DNA from: Niebla homalea
Lineage: Eukaryota; Ascomycota; Lecanoromycetes; Lecanorales; Ramalinaceae
Assembly: GCA_019925105.1 (NCBI GenBank)
Contig: JAHGAU010000004.1
Coordinates: 1,488,001-1,552,000 of the forward strand
Reading direction: 5' to 3'
DNA length: 64,000 nucleotides
Made by a program: the position numbers and the translations under genes. The notes under the pieces were generated by a model that saw only the letters and a list, made by a program, of their open reading frames with translations, had not been told where the DNA came from and searched no databases. Positions 36,161 to 47,530 of the stretch are shown one piece after another; positions within the stretch are counted from its first letter, which is position 1, and each line of letters begins with the position of its first letter.

Positions 36161-36324
36161 TATCAGGTAACTAATATATAAGGTTTAGCTATGAACGGAA
36201 TAATAGTTATAAAGGTGTTTATGGTAGGTGGCTGCACCCATCATATAAGTATGGGTGCCAAAGAGCTAGTACTTATGGGGCAAGTAGGCCGAGCCTGGCA
36301 GCAAGGCCACTTGGAACCATAATA
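36161..36324 (+). repeat. LTR relic of the TGTCAGGG family, lightly RIP-mutated
   Basis: It aligns with the solo LTR 31991-32152: TATCAGGTAACTAATATA for the start, the shared block CTATGAACGGAATAATAG, and GGAACCATAATA for the end. RIP-type changes include TGTCAG to TATCAG and GTGACA to ATAATA. The flanks (TATTA and CCCGC) do not match, so it may be one end of a larger or rearranged element. Confidence 0.65.
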
Positions 36325-37508
36325 CCCGCGTAGGGTAAGATAAATAAATTAAAAAACCGTCCCATCCTATCGCGCCTCCCAGAGTAATTAAGGTCATTTT
36401 AAGCTTAACTTAATAAACTAGTCAAGTTTATTATATTCTATTTAAACTTTATAGTATTTATAACTCCGTCGTTAAGGGATTATGATTATAAATCCATATT
36501 AAACTCAAATAAGGAAAACGGCTATACGGTAAAATTCCTTTATATTATTAATTTTTCTCAGTTTTAATAGAATAAATAATTAGGAAATATGTTCCTTTTT
36601 TGAATTAAGTAATAAGGACTTTACAGTTATTATCAAAAATATAAAAGTTTAAAAGAATTCAATAAGTATTAAATAGTTAATTAAGGTATAAAAATATAAT
36701 AATAATATAAAGGTCTTTTCTGATAAAATTGTTTTAATTCTGTTTTCTTTGATATTTTTCTATATAATTTATTCGGTTTCCTTTTAAATATACCTTAGAT
36801 TTTATTAATAATTATTAGATTATATATTTTATTTTCCGATTTTAAACCGGCTATATATTACCGGTATACTTATATTATTTAATAAAAATAAGGTTTCCTA
36901 TCATCTGTTCCGGGATAATGATAATCTATATAGTTATAAGACTGGAATAGTTATTCTTATTTTAAAGTTATAATTATGCTAAATAAATAAATATAAGGAG
37001 TAAAAGTATGAATGGCAATTAAAAAGGCTTTCTATTAATCTGCGTTAAGCCACCTTATCCCTTATGGCTAGTAACTAAGGTAGACGACCTGAGTGGCTCG
37101 CTTATGTGGTGCCACTGCAACCAGGAAGCAGCACTTATAATCCACCTACCACCCACCAGGTGCAGCACCCAGTTGCCCTTATGAGCCAGCACGCTCATAA
37201 CAAGTGGTATCATTGCTGGTATTGGGATGCTGAATCCTTGAGACATGCCGACAAAACGGTATACATGCAGGCAAAAAGGGTGTACGTGTAGCCAGACCCT
37301 TATGCGACAGGGTCTTGAGAAGACTGCCAAGACAGCCGCGGAATACCCCCGTGCAACTCAGACGTCATCCATTTCATCTCTTGTGACTTGAGCCAAGCCT
37401 CTGCCACGCTAGGCTTTCCCAGTCCTCTTCGCCCATTTCGAAATTTCATCAGTCAGCCTCAGCCATACATTGTAGTGATCGTGCGATACTGCGACCTGGC
37501 AGCTCGTG
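36325..37508. other. RIP-mutated block then gene-proximal spacer
   Basis: Bases 36400-37020 are AT-rich with RIP-like composition and no readable domain. From 37020 the sequence is GC-balanced and probably contains the promoter of the HNH gene. No other gene is supported. Confidence 0.45.
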
Positions 37509-39311
37509 ATGCGGCCTCCTCTCGAACTTCCCCCTGGCATTAATTACCCTCTTGAGAGCAAGAAGGTCCGCTTCCGCCACCCAGCAATACCCTCCCCCCA
37601 TAATATCTTGTTCACCCTCATTGCGAACGATGACGGTGGGCTGCACTATGGCCTAGCCCACACAGCATGTGCTATTATAGCCGGCAATAAGTTCCATGGC
37701 TTCCTCGCAACGAATATCAAGGGCACCAAGGTTGAGAAAGAGTGGGATCAAATGTTAGAGGGAGACCAGTACTTCTTCTTCATACCCCAGACAGAAGCAC
37801 GTACGATAATGAGCAGATCTCTGGCGGGCGTATCTGACGATGGCTGATTCTATCCCGGTAGCGGCGTCTGAGGCTTCTTCGGGGGAGTCGCCTTACAAAT
37901 ACCCCATCGTCCCCTCCTTTTACCACTGGCAGTTTCCTCACGGAGAGCTTCCACAGCAGTGGGCCAACGCCCCCGTCCAGTCGGACTCCACTCCATACTC
38001 ACAGTCTACCACCTTGCTCGTTAGAGACGGATCGTGTCGTGTGACCAAGCACGCTGCAGCATGCGAGAATGCCCACCTTGTGCCTCAGCGTGAAGAACCT
38101 TGGTTCACACGCGAAAGCATGTCTGTGTATAACAAAAATGAAAACCCGTCAGCACGCAATTTGGCTACGTCGAGCCTCAGAGATAGCCAAAATATGCTCC
38201 TATTGCGAGCCGATATCCACTGGCTCTTCGACCAAGCCACCTTTGTTTTCTTCCCCAAAGACCACAAGCTGGGCGTTCATGTCCTCGTGACCGGGTCCGA
38301 AGTTATTAATCTCTATCACAATCGAGAGATGCAAGAATGCAGCTCGGCAAAAGAATTCATGTTCGCACGTTTTGCGTGGGCTATATTCAAGAGACTCACC
38401 GGGTTCCTTAACGCTGGGGTACCCCGTAAGCTCCTGACGGTCGACGGCCTTGATGAGAAAAAGGGGGTGATATGGAGATCGGATTCCTCGACGGTCCTCC
38501 TCCCGCTGCGCCCCGCAACCCAAGCCCGAAAAAACGCAAAGCGGGTGATCCGCCCCCTGATCCCCAGCAGCGCGCTACTTGGAACGAAGGAGCGGATGCG
38601 CCGACGTCGTCACCACCCCCGGACAAGAAGCTCCACTACATGCCTGAATCGGACGGTCACAACAATGAATCGAGCTACAAGAGGCGGAAGCATACCTATG
38701 AGGCCATAGATCAACCCCCGACACCCCCCCACTCTGCCTCCGCCTCGGTCGCCTCGGTCGCCTCCACCACCCCTTCCCAAGAGCGTGATGGCTATCTCGC
38801 TTTCGTTGACGACAGCACCCGGCTGAACGAGGAGGAGAAGCGGATAAGGAGGATGAAGATACATGCGCTCCATAAGGAGGGTCTCCGCTCCGACCCCACC
38901 CGCTGGTTCAAGAAGGAGCTGGCGTGGGCGCACTCCCTCGCCGGCGGTCCCATTGATGATACAACCCGCTGGTTCCGGGCATATGGGTATGACGTCCTGG
39001 ACGCAGAATTCGATTTCACCGAGCCGATTGTGGGGAGTGAACAAGAGCTCAATGATGAGGGCGCTGGAGCCGGGAAGGGGGACCTGACGGAGGAGAATGT
39101 GGCTCGATTGGCTTCGGTGAAGGAGAGAGTGGTGGGGTCGGTCGCGTTGGAGGGAGAGGAGGAGGATGATAGAGTGGAGGTCGTGAGTGAAGGGAAGGGG
39201 ATGGGCGGGATGGCGGGGGAGAGAATGGCGTGTCTGGGAGTGTTGATGCAGGACGGGGAGGGGGCTAGTCAACATGAATTAGCGGGAAGATTGTTGGAGG
39301 GCGGTGGGTGA
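37509..39311 (+). CDS. HNH nuclease-domain protein (HNH_2 type), one intron, one frameshift
   Basis: The start is the ATG at 37509. Exon 1 reads VRFRHPAIPSPHNILFTL and ACAIIAGNKFHGFLAT, an N-terminal module I associate with fungal HNH_2 proteins. A 43-nt intron fits at 37830-37872 (GTATCT, branch-like GCTGATT, acceptor AG) and joins the frames exactly. Exon 2 carries the nuclease core: CENAHLVPQREEPWF, then SQNMLLLRADIHWLFD. The His in AHLVP and the Asn and His in the second segment are the expected HNH residues. The C-terminal about 280 residues need a frame change at the run A5G5 (38458-38467); one extra G would restore it. This tail has an NLS-like PKKRK and is otherwise charged, low-complexity and unrecognised, ending at the TGA 39309-39311. 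Total about 585 residues. The function of fungal HNH_2 proteins is largely unknown, and activity is uncertain given the frameshift. Confidence 0.7.
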
Positions 39312-39741
39312 GATGGTTGGCGTATAAGAGCCTATGCAGAAAGCGATGGCTCCCGGCGACGACTTTAAAAGGAGAAGATGGGGCTGATTTCCTGCGACTG
39401 ATTGAAAGTGGGAGCCAGTTTTATGACGGGGTATTCAGCATGCATTGCAATGTACGGCTGGGTCGAAGGACTTGGCTGGGGTGCCACAATGGCGCAAAAG
39501 ACCCTTGGACGGGCAGCATGCGCGGCAATCTCTGATTTTGAGCGTATAGAGCTTATATGATACCCCTTCAGGTTTGCATAATATGATCCCTCGTTCTCTA
39601 CACTTGTGACGACACAATCGGACTCGCTCGTATGTAATACTTCACTCTTCTTGCGCAGGGGCAGCTTTGAGCTTCACCCGTCCGCAAGAGAGATTCCTTC
39701 CCAGAAAACACAGGTAGCAACGGCATATCTTCAATGATTAA
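39312..39741. other. Spacer without a recognised gene
   Basis: GC-balanced sequence between the HNH gene and the convergent pseudogene. I see no coding frame of note. Confidence 0.5.
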
Positions 39742-41150
39742 TCAGTTCAATTGATGCATACGAACCACCAAAGTGGGTGCGCGCAAAAGAAGATGCCATG
39801 GATTCTCAAGCAACTTGAGCACGCTAAATGCCTGGGTAAACCCTTCCACATCCGCCCCATGATCCCTCTCCTCGATCGGCTGGCCTGCATACGACATCAA
39901 CAGCATGTGCCGAAACTCATAGTGGATCTCCCACCACGGGTTGATCATATCCATGTTACCCCAAGTAGCCGGGAATCAACCCGCCCTGTAGATCGGCCAG
40001 GCACTCGTACACGCGCCCCTTAATGCGGAAGGAGTCGGCGAGAATGTCGATGCAGGCTTTGGCTGAACGAAGACGTAGCCGTACGAAAGGAGGTCGATCT
40101 TGAAGAGGGCACCGCGGCGGTCGTGAGTACGCAAGTCGAAGACCGCGGCGCCGAGGGAGCGGCCCAGTTGTTCGCGACGGATGTAGTAAAGGCCGGGAGG
40201 GTGAAGGGGTGGTGGGTGCTGCATCCGGTCTGCCTGTGTGAGGCGACGTTAAGGCAATTTGGGTCGAAGGGTAGGCGGCGTATAAAGCCAAGGAGGCAGG
40301 CTTGCGTGCAGTAGGGTCGGTCCTGCTGCTGAGATTTCTGTTCTTGTGGCTGGGTCTGGCTTTGCTGGGTCGAGCTGCGGGAACCTGGTGGAGCCCGCTT
40401 GCCATCACGGCGGCTACCTTTCGGCTGCTTCGTTGGATTATTATACGGTTGGTCATCGTCGTCTGAACCGTGGGGTGACTTGTGGTGCTGCTCTTTGCAC
40501 GCGTCATCGTTTGGCTGACGAGCCAAGTTGCTAAGGTAGTGACGAAGTTTGTATGGCGTACGCTGCTCTTGTACCTTGATGCGACTCTTGTAGACCGAGC
40601 TTGGTTTCTCAATTGTCCGTTGTACTTCTTGATTCTCGCGCAGTACTTCCTTTCGGTTTGGCCCTAGATACTCCGATTTGGCATCCTAACAAGGTAGCAG
40701 AGCCTTGTGATCTCGTCTCCTTCTCATAGATAGATCACGAGACTGGAATCCTTTGCTTATGACAGCTGGTGTGTTATAATGAGGGGAGCGGTTGAAGACG
40801 TAGGCTCCGAGGAGCGCTCGGAAGAGGTGCAACAGTGATTCCGTGCGTAGTGAGTCAGTGCCTGAAGAACCGCTATCGTTGCTATTAGTCTTCAGTAGCA
40901 GATTCGTTTCAACTGACTGCGGAGTGGATGCGGATGGTTGGATGTGCAGGTATGTGCAGGCGCTGGTATTATGCTGCCTGGCCGTATCATTCCCTAATTC
41001 GCTACAATCCGTCGCGAAGGTTGTCGATCTCGTGCTGCTGCGATTCAATACGAGAGTCCCGAGTTTCCATCCAATTACGAAGCTCCTCGTTCTCTTTTTG
41101 CGACTCAGCAGCCGATATTTACTGTTGCCAAAGCGCCTTATATAAATAGG
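39742..41150 (-). pseudogene. Multiply frameshifted fungal gene, kinase-like family of unknown function
   Basis: The minus strand reads as one protein only if frames are switched several times. At about 41120-41010 there is an acidic coiled-coil-like stretch (SQKENEELRNWMETRDSRI) with TAA and TAG stops. From about 40655 comes VQEQRTPYKLRHYLSNLA, then QQQDRPYCTQACLLGF. Next, in another frame near 40190, is RREQLGRSL, then RRGALFKIDLLSYGYVFV, then RGRVYECL-like text ending GGLIPGYLG. At 39959-39962 a G4 run causes a further shift into NMDMINPWWEIHY and FRHMLLMSYAG. The order DRPYCTQxCLLG / GALFKxxLLSYGY / VYxxL...PxYLG / HMLLMSxxG resembles a widespread ascomycete family that ends in a kinase-like fold. 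The expected catalytic end is missing. Recognition is from memory of the motif order. Confidence 0.62.
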
Positions 41151-41574
41151 CTCCCGATCTGTGTTACAGTCCCCGCTGATGCTTAAGTCATCAAACCGCT
41201 TATTAGTGAATTTGCCGAGCTCAGCCTCTGTTTCCTCGTGCTTCGCAATGGCAAGGCGGTAGATTTGAAGGTGGTAAAGGTATAGGGACGTCGTCAGATG
41301 AGTCGTCAGGCGCAATCAGAAATTCGACTTCTTAGACGTACTTCGTAGTATTATAGCCGGAACTCATGTTTGGAATAGTTGAGATCTTAATGTCGGAACC
41401 CATCATGGTTGGCTTTCCGAAGCTCTGGTGCGACAGTGGTTGTTGTAATGAAGAGAATTGTACGCCCTGCCGTTGGAAGTGTTATAGTTCTAATTGCAGG
41501 CAGAGAAAGATGGAGGTTCTCTTTGCAAATCGATGTCAATTCCTTGACTGGACCTGTTTTTCTGGATGTTCCCC

Positions 41575-41917
41575 CCACGCTGAGCTGGACTCTCTGTGCC
41601 TATGACTCTGACCGATGCCGGTCCCTATTCGGGAATCATCGGCGCTGGACGAGCTCTTCAAAACGGCCGTCTTATCGCGAAAATTTACCCCCGCGCTGAG
41701 CTGGGCCACTCTCTGTGCCTATGACTTTGACCGATGCCGGTCCCTATCCGGGAATCATCGGCGTTAAACGAGCTCTTCGAAACCGCTATCTTCTAGCGAA
41801 GATTTCCCCCGGCACTGAGCTGGACCAGTCTCTGTGCCTATGACTTTGACCACTTCAGGTCTCATCGGCACTGAATGGGCTCTTCTGAGTTGCTGGCTTC
41901 ATCGAAAGACTGAGTTC
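41575..41917. repeat. Minisatellite, three units of about 116-119 bp
   Basis: Three tandem copies start at about 41575, 41691 and 41810. Each contains CTGAGCTGG, CTGTGCCTATGACT and GACC.(A)TGCCGGTCCC-like blocks, followed by a GAGCTCTTC block. The third copy is more diverged. They lie just upstream of the pseudogene 39742-41150 (minus strand) and may be part of a degraded repeat domain or of its upstream region. The period is not a clean multiple of three, so a translated repeat is unlikely in its present form. Confidence 0.7.
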
Positions 41918-42307
41918 CTACCCAGTAAGGTATGGCGATGTTCGTATACACAGCTGTCGAACATCCAGTGCCCTCAAGGTTGTTGTTTATATTGAAAGGT
42001 TGTAGTGGCTTTATTGGCTGAATGGTCTTTCGTTGAAAACGGAGTCTCTGGTGTCGGCCAGCCGGGACAACGTTGGGAGATACCACTCGTTAATGCGCGC
42101 CAGAAAGCTGATTTACCCACTACCTGTCTTCGGCCTCAGTGAACTCGATACCGAGCAGGAGAAATGTGGGAGCGAACGATAAACAGGAGCACTTGAACCA
42201 AGAGACCGAGCAGTTGCAGTCAATGCGTTAAGTATGCGGACACAGAACCACATCAGAATTGTGACGATGATCCGAACGACGAGTAGGGGCACCTGAACCT
42301 GAAGGCT

Positions 42308-42780
42308 CTACTCGCGGAATGAGTGACTGGTCTGTTGCGGATGTAGAAGAGGTATCGTCATCAGTTTGGCTGCGGCGGGCTGGTTGCCGAAAATGTGGTA
42401 GTTGCCAGTGTGGATCCAATTTGCAACAAGTCCAAAAACTGACGGTAGGTCGTTGGGGAGATCCTGAAGTGTCATGGCGGGTAACACTTTTGGTAGTGAC
42501 ACTTGGTACGACGTTGTCGGTTTGGGGAGAGATCCAAGAGGCGCGTATTGCATGTAGATATCATGCACGGTGAGGTGTAACTCGGATGAGAGATTTATTG
42601 ATGAGGTGGATGAAGGCCATGAGGATCTGGGACTTGAAAAGGAGATTTGAGAAGTGAGTGATCCAGATTGCGATGCGATTATTAACGCATGTGTCAATGT
42701 CGAGGATGGAGCTGGGCTTGGAGCTGGGCTTGAAGCTAAGGTCCTCGATACGGCTCTCCATGAGGCCTCTTATCTTGGTC
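42308..42780 (-). pseudogene. Gene remnant with BTB-like segment
   Basis: A minus-strand frame runs from about 42780 to 42308. It includes LTLQDLPNDLPSVFGL-like text (MTLQDLPNDLPSVF) followed by VANWIHTGNYHIF. The pattern VFxLxxNWIxTGxY resembles the region after the core of fungal BTB/POZ domains. The upstream part is Ser/Pro-rich and there is no convincing start. This is a weak match and could be chance. Confidence 0.3.
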
Positions 42781-42955
42781 GAGGAATCTGCTCAAAGGAC
42801 CCCGCTGATACAGTGATGGATAAGGTAAACATGATAACACCTGAAGCTGCTCGGCAGAACTGGGATCGGGAAGGAAGGACTGATGTATATTTTTAGGGAA
42901 GAGTCGAATGGAACAAATCGACCAGAAGAAGGGGGAAAGACGATCTATTTATTAA

Positions 42956-42982
42956 GTCGGCGCAGTCGGCGCAGTCGGCGCA
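42956..42982. repeat. Three tandem copies of a GTCGGCGCA 9-mer
   Basis: Perfect triplicate GTCGGCGCA followed by GTACATC. A similar short array, CGTCGCAAT three times with one change, occurs at 46784-46810. Confidence 0.9.
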
Positions 42983-43808
42983 GTACATCAGGCCCCGTGC
43001 ACTATTCCGTAATCGGTCACTCTTGTTTGTCACAAACGTGATTCATCTATGTCAGTGAAGATTCAGGCTGGTAACACCGAGTTGCCACGACCGATGTCGG
43101 AGCCCGATGGAAGCCCGCATCTTGGGATCCGTATCACGTAAGACGTCGGTGGTGCACTTGTCAGCCGGGGTATAGCGGGCATGGAGTGCGGGCAAGGAGT
43201 GTAATGGAGCTTTATCTGCAATCTTTTGTCTTCACAACTCAATACGCGGTCAGATGGTCCTTGATGGCTATATGAGAAAAAGACAGGGATCAAGCAAACA
43301 AGATGTCCATGCTCCTGGTAGTTTAGAGTTGTGAGCTGAGAATGTCGTTCGATAGACGGAATGAGTGTTCAGAGCTGACACTCTGGAATGTTGACAGCAA
43401 TACAACCATCTCGCCACCCACCGATTGATCGCCGACTTCAACTGGCACGTATCATACCGACTTTGTCAATCACTGGCCACCGTGAATGAGCCTTGTTTCG
43501 GCTAAGAAAAACAAATGGAATCTACAACCATTACCTGATTAGACGTAGCTCGTCACATCCTGGGTGTAATAAGGAAGGTCAACGCGGAGCCACTTGCTGA
43601 TGTAGAAGCTTCGCTTTTACGCTATAGTGGTTGTGAGAATAATATGCGTCCATCTCCGTACACTGAGAGCCTTGACCGCTTTGGTCTTCTTTGGTCCTGA
43701 TTAACTTGTACTTAAACACCCTTATCTAAGCACTTTTCGCACTTTAACCCGGCCATATGTTACCCCAAGACTGGCAGAACTCTACCTATTAGGATTGCTG
43801 TTGTTTAA
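42983..43808. other. Spacer without a recognised gene
   Basis: GC-balanced, with only short overlapping frames on both strands. I see nothing that looks coding or structural. Confidence 0.45.
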
Positions 43809-44034
43809 TGTCAGATGTACAGCAAGCAGGTAGGTATGCAATGTGTGTGCAATCTGTAGGTGATGATCTCTCTATGAAGACAAAAGGTGCATGTGGGTAA
43901 ACAATTAGGTGTTCTGGGATGTACGGCCAGGTGATGGTATCTACCCGCATCATGAGGATGTCTTGGCATTGCCTGCATAAATGCTCCGTAACGCTCCTTG
44001 CCCGCACTCCATGCCCGCAACACACCGGCTGACA
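43809..44034 (-). repeat. Solo LTR of the 54479-60232 copia family
   Basis: A 226-bp unit starts TGTCAGATGTACAGC and ends CACACCGGCTGACA. The perfect duplication TTTAA lies at 43804-43808 and 44035-44039. It matches the LTRs at 54479-54711 and 60000-60232 (GTTCTGGGATGTACGGCCAGG, split here as GGGATGTACGGCCAGG, and CCTTGCCCGCACTCCATGCC). It is not RIP-mutated, so it shows what the family's LTR looked like before RIP. Confidence 0.88.
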
Positions 44035-44186
44035 TTTAAGCATACATACAATCTGCCATTTTTTCGGCTGGGCCTCCCCTGCACTTATAGTCGTCCGCTT
44101 TGAGGTACCCTGTAAAGCACAACGCCTGTTTACTATTACTACATGTCTACTCTTGCGTTTGGGTCCCCAACTACCACCTGTGAATG

Positions 44187-44425
44187 TGTCAGGCTAGTGC
44201 AGGCATGGTGGTAGCGTTACGGGAATGGAATTCTACTGAGCCGTCATACGAGCGGTGCCAAGTTACTCTCATGACACGTGCACATTTCATTACCTGCCCC
44301 AACATCCCAGACTAGCTGGACGTTTTTTCTGTAGGCTCCTCGGACATCTTTTGTCATCTTTTATAGATCCATCTTCATAGATCATACTCAGTTCATACTA
44401 CCCAATTACACTCATGCGTATAGCA
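44187..44425 (+). repeat. Solo LTR of the 2128-7908 copia family
   Basis: 239 bp starting TGTCAGGCTAGTGCAGGC and ending ATGCGTATAGCA, the reverse orientation of the LTRs at 2128 and 7682. Flanking pentamers are GAATG (44182-44186) and GAGTG (44426-44430), a duplication with one transition. It is not RIP-mutated. Confidence 0.8.
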
Positions 44426-45310
44426 GAGTGGCAGGATGACGATACCGAGACTCATAGCCGCCTACCCCTCCCACTCTTCCGTCTTTCTTGGTAGGGAGGA
44501 AACCAAAGGCAAATCAGTAGAAAGATGGCGAGGTTGGTCCAAATCGCAGTGTTATCGGATCGGCTTCGGGGCATGGCCCTTGAGCGCGTGAATAAATGCA
44601 CCCCTATAGGCCTGAATGCCGCTTTTTCTCGCAAATGGTGCAGGAGCCGTGCGGACATGGCTCCCAAAACGGGTGCGTCTTGAAACTCTTATCGCCAATC
44701 TTTGTACACGATTGAGAAGGGAGCATGGGTTGGATGATTGTATACGTAAAGCAAGCAGCGTGTTGTCATAAGCTCCTGTATATATGCATGAAGGTGTATA
44801 TATGTAAGATTGGAAACGAACCCGATCCGGGGGTCCGGGCAAGGAATTGAGCCAATATGATTATTTTCATAGCCATTTGGGTGGCTCTCCAGGCTATATA
44901 CGGCTTAGCGTCTTTTTTTTCCTTTTCCTTGCCCCATATTTTCTTACTATGGTAGTGGGGGCGTACTCAATGCAGTCTAGACATGCGGGAGTGGGCAGAG
45001 ACTTTTCTCACCGACCCTCGTACCACCATGGCTTCCATGGCTATCACCGAGACAACATCCCCCCAAACAAGCAAAAAAGGTGATGTCTTTTTGGTGGATC
45101 GCCGGTGATGCCGCGACGGTAAGGTGGTATCCGCGTCGTGGTCGCAGTTGCGTTCGCGTGAGATGGTGACAGCATCCGCAAGGTAAAAGGTTTGAATTGA
45201 AGATTTGGATCCAAACTCGATATTTTGTCATTCTCGCAGGGGGTCGGCGACGGCGAGGTTTTGGCGACGGTGACGTCGTGAGCAGCTCCGGAGCCAGGTA
45301 TCGTGTATAT
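44426..45310. other. Spacer without a recognised gene
   Basis: GC-balanced with short frames only. Includes a pyrimidine tract near 44910-44930. No supported gene. Confidence 0.45.
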
Positions 45311-46281
45311 TCAGCACCGAGTATGCATGCTGAGTAGACAAATGGTGGTGTTGCTGAGTATTAGGGTAGTGAGCAAATTAGATGTTGATGCAATCGCGAG
45401 CTCTGAAGGGTAAGGCCACCCGGGAATCTGTCGCAATCGCACTCGGTTGATAGTTGTGGTTTTTTGAGCCGTTTGAGCTCTGACTCGTTCCAAAAACGAT
45501 GTCTCCACGGTGTAGCCGGATTGAGTCTCACTTGGTGACGGCCTCCTTGGTGCTGTGAGGTGCTTGATTTGCTTGATGTGTGTATGAAGATTGTTGCCTG
45601 ACTCGAAGACTTCCTTGCAACGCTTACACTGCAGTCGGGTATCCATTTGAGGTTTGATTTGAGGCTCCAAATTGAAGGGTGCTCCAGTGCAGTAACGTTT
45701 AGCATAAGGGCAATTGGGCCTTGTCAACAAGTGAGCTTTGCGGGGGTCTTTGCCTTTTCTCCAGCCAGATATAGATCAATCAGATGGATTACAGAAAGTG
45801 TAATCAGGATCATCGTCATCTTCTTCGTGATTGAAAGTCAAAGCTGCGGTAGCCATGTAGAGTGGACGACGTGAGCCGGAGTGTGTGGGCAATCCGACGT
45901 AGAAGAAGCGAGATGTTCTTCAAACGTCTCAGCTGCAATTTGGGTGTCTTTGGTTGAAGACATTCTCTGGTACGGTGTAGTGGCAAATGTATTGCTCTTA
46001 ACTTGGTGATCTTCTGTGATGGGGAAGATGCTGAGCGGGTGCAAATGACGTGGTGAATGCGGGACGCCTTTTTAGTGACTCTCGAGGGTAGTGAGAGATG
46101 TTTTGTATGGTGCAGGGGGCAATGTTGCTGGTGTAAACCCACTGAGGAAGCTTTTGCTTTGGGGGCGTCTTCTCTAGCCGTGAAGGATGCAAATGCGGAA
46201 TCTGGTGTACTAGCAATCGTGCGGACTGCTCTTGGCTTGGTGTTGCTCTTGAGGGTAACCATTGACCATTGTATCGTGTAA
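45311..46281 (-). pseudogene. Frameshifted gene with C2H2-type zinc finger
   Basis: The 3' part (45730-45311) reads RPNCPYAKRYCTGAPFNLEP and then CKRCKEVFESGNNLHTH followed by IKQIKH. That is a C-x2-C-x11-H-x6-H arrangement close to a classical C2H2 finger. Upstream in the same frame is an acidic HEEDDDDPDYTFCNPSD stretch ending in a TGA. Before that, in another frame, is a Thr/Ser-rich region (TQIAAETFEEHLASSTSD) that would join at about 45860 only after a frame change. The 5' end is not identified, and similar text in shifted frames reaches about 46281. A gene for a zinc-finger protein, perhaps transposon-derived, is the likely origin. Confidence 0.5.
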
Positions 46282-46469
46282 AGCTTGCTTACTGACGCGT
46301 CGCCGTGGAATGAGTGCCTTTTGCTGCTTTTCCTCAGGGAAGTGGAGAAGGTCTGTCTGGTGTAGATAATGATACTCATAATCCTGGTGCTCTGAGACCT
46401 AGTGCAAGGCTCGAATGGGAAGCATACGGGTATTAGGCGTCTCCTTAAGTGCGGCGAGGCCTTGCTCAC

Positions 46470-47530
46470 GTCTCAGTTTCCCCACCCAAATTACGGTGGT
46501 GGGGGCATGCGGGCATGACGAGTGACCTCTTGCTGGAAGGCTTGTTGATAGGTTTGGTGAAGGGTTTAGTAAAGGAGATGCTGAGGGTGAGGGTGCAGGT
46601 GAGGGTGGTGATGCGGGTGGTAGTAAGGGTGAAGGTGCAGTAGGTAAAGGTGCATGCAGTAAGGTGCAAGTGGGATAAAGATGATGACCAAGCAGACCCC
46701 AAATCGTAGTGGGTAGAAACGGTTGTTGATGAATCTAAGAGCAGCAGCTCCTACTTCTGCTACCGTGATGATTAACTCACTCACGTCGCAATCGTCGCAA
46801 TCGTCGCAAAGCAACCATACAAACCCACCGTTGTTGTGAGGTCACCACCAACCACCACTCGGGGGTGTCTGAAATTCGAGAGATGGATTGATAAAGGTTG
46901 GCGAGAACGGAAGGATCCGCGAGCGGCGTATGATGGACGAAACGTACGAGAAAGGCGCAACTGGGTCCGACCTGCTGGCAGATTGGGTCATTACGGTGCG
47001 AACATATCGAAATCACCCTTACGGCGGATGCCCTTGCAGCCTGGGAAGGGCGTGCTACATCACTAATGCTCAGTAGTGTATCTGGGAAATCTGTACTCGA
47101 ACCATATCTAGTGCCCCCTGGCTCTGATCTTTTGAGATCGCACACGTATGAGGATGCGTGAGTTACTTTTTGGCTTCCTTAGGGGAGTGTCCAGCGCTTG
47201 AACGATCCTCTATTCGCATAAAGGTTTCACGAAGGTCTGCCTGACATATTTCCCTTCCCACATTTCGGATAGTCCATAACTCGGGGAGCCTCTGGTATTG
47301 CGCTTATCAGATTGAACCTTACTTTACTTAGCGTTTGAGTACTGAGGCGAAAGGAACACGGACGAGGGTGCTTCATTCTTCTCTTAATGTTAAGTAGTGT
47401 ACCCCGCTTCTTACCACTCGTAATGCGTGAGATAAGCAAGATAAGCTACCCCTCGCCAAAAAACGTTTAATTGTTGCGTTGCACTTTGTTTACGTTCATT
47501 ACAGAAAGCAGAAAGCAGCTTGCTCAAAAT
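46470..47530. other. Spacer upstream of the FunK1 gene
   Basis: Contains a G-rich GGTGAGGGT-type simple stretch (46575-46650) and the 9-mer array at 46784-46810. No convincing gene. The part closest to 47530 should hold the FunK1 promoter. Confidence 0.45.

Noticed and set aside
37830..37861. A 32-nt intron in the HNH gene (GT..TAG)
   Set aside because: It would join the wrong frame and is shorter than usual; the 43-nt alternative ending at 37872 joins the frames exactly.
38426..38457. GTAAGC-initiated intron as cause of the second HNH frame change
   Set aside because: It would be only 32 nt and would remove a conserved-looking RKLL segment; a slip in the A5G5 run explains the change more simply.
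38610..39275. 221-codon minus-strand ORF
   Set aside because: It is the antisense shadow of the HNH C-terminal coding region and is His/Leu-rich in a way typical of such shadows.
41575..42982. Possible CRISPR-like array
   Set aside because: The repeats are directly tandem without unique spacers, and the sequence is from a fungus.
46575..46650. Telomere-like G-rich repeat
   Set aside because: The GGTGAGGGT-type units are irregular and do not match TTAGGG-type fungal telomeres.
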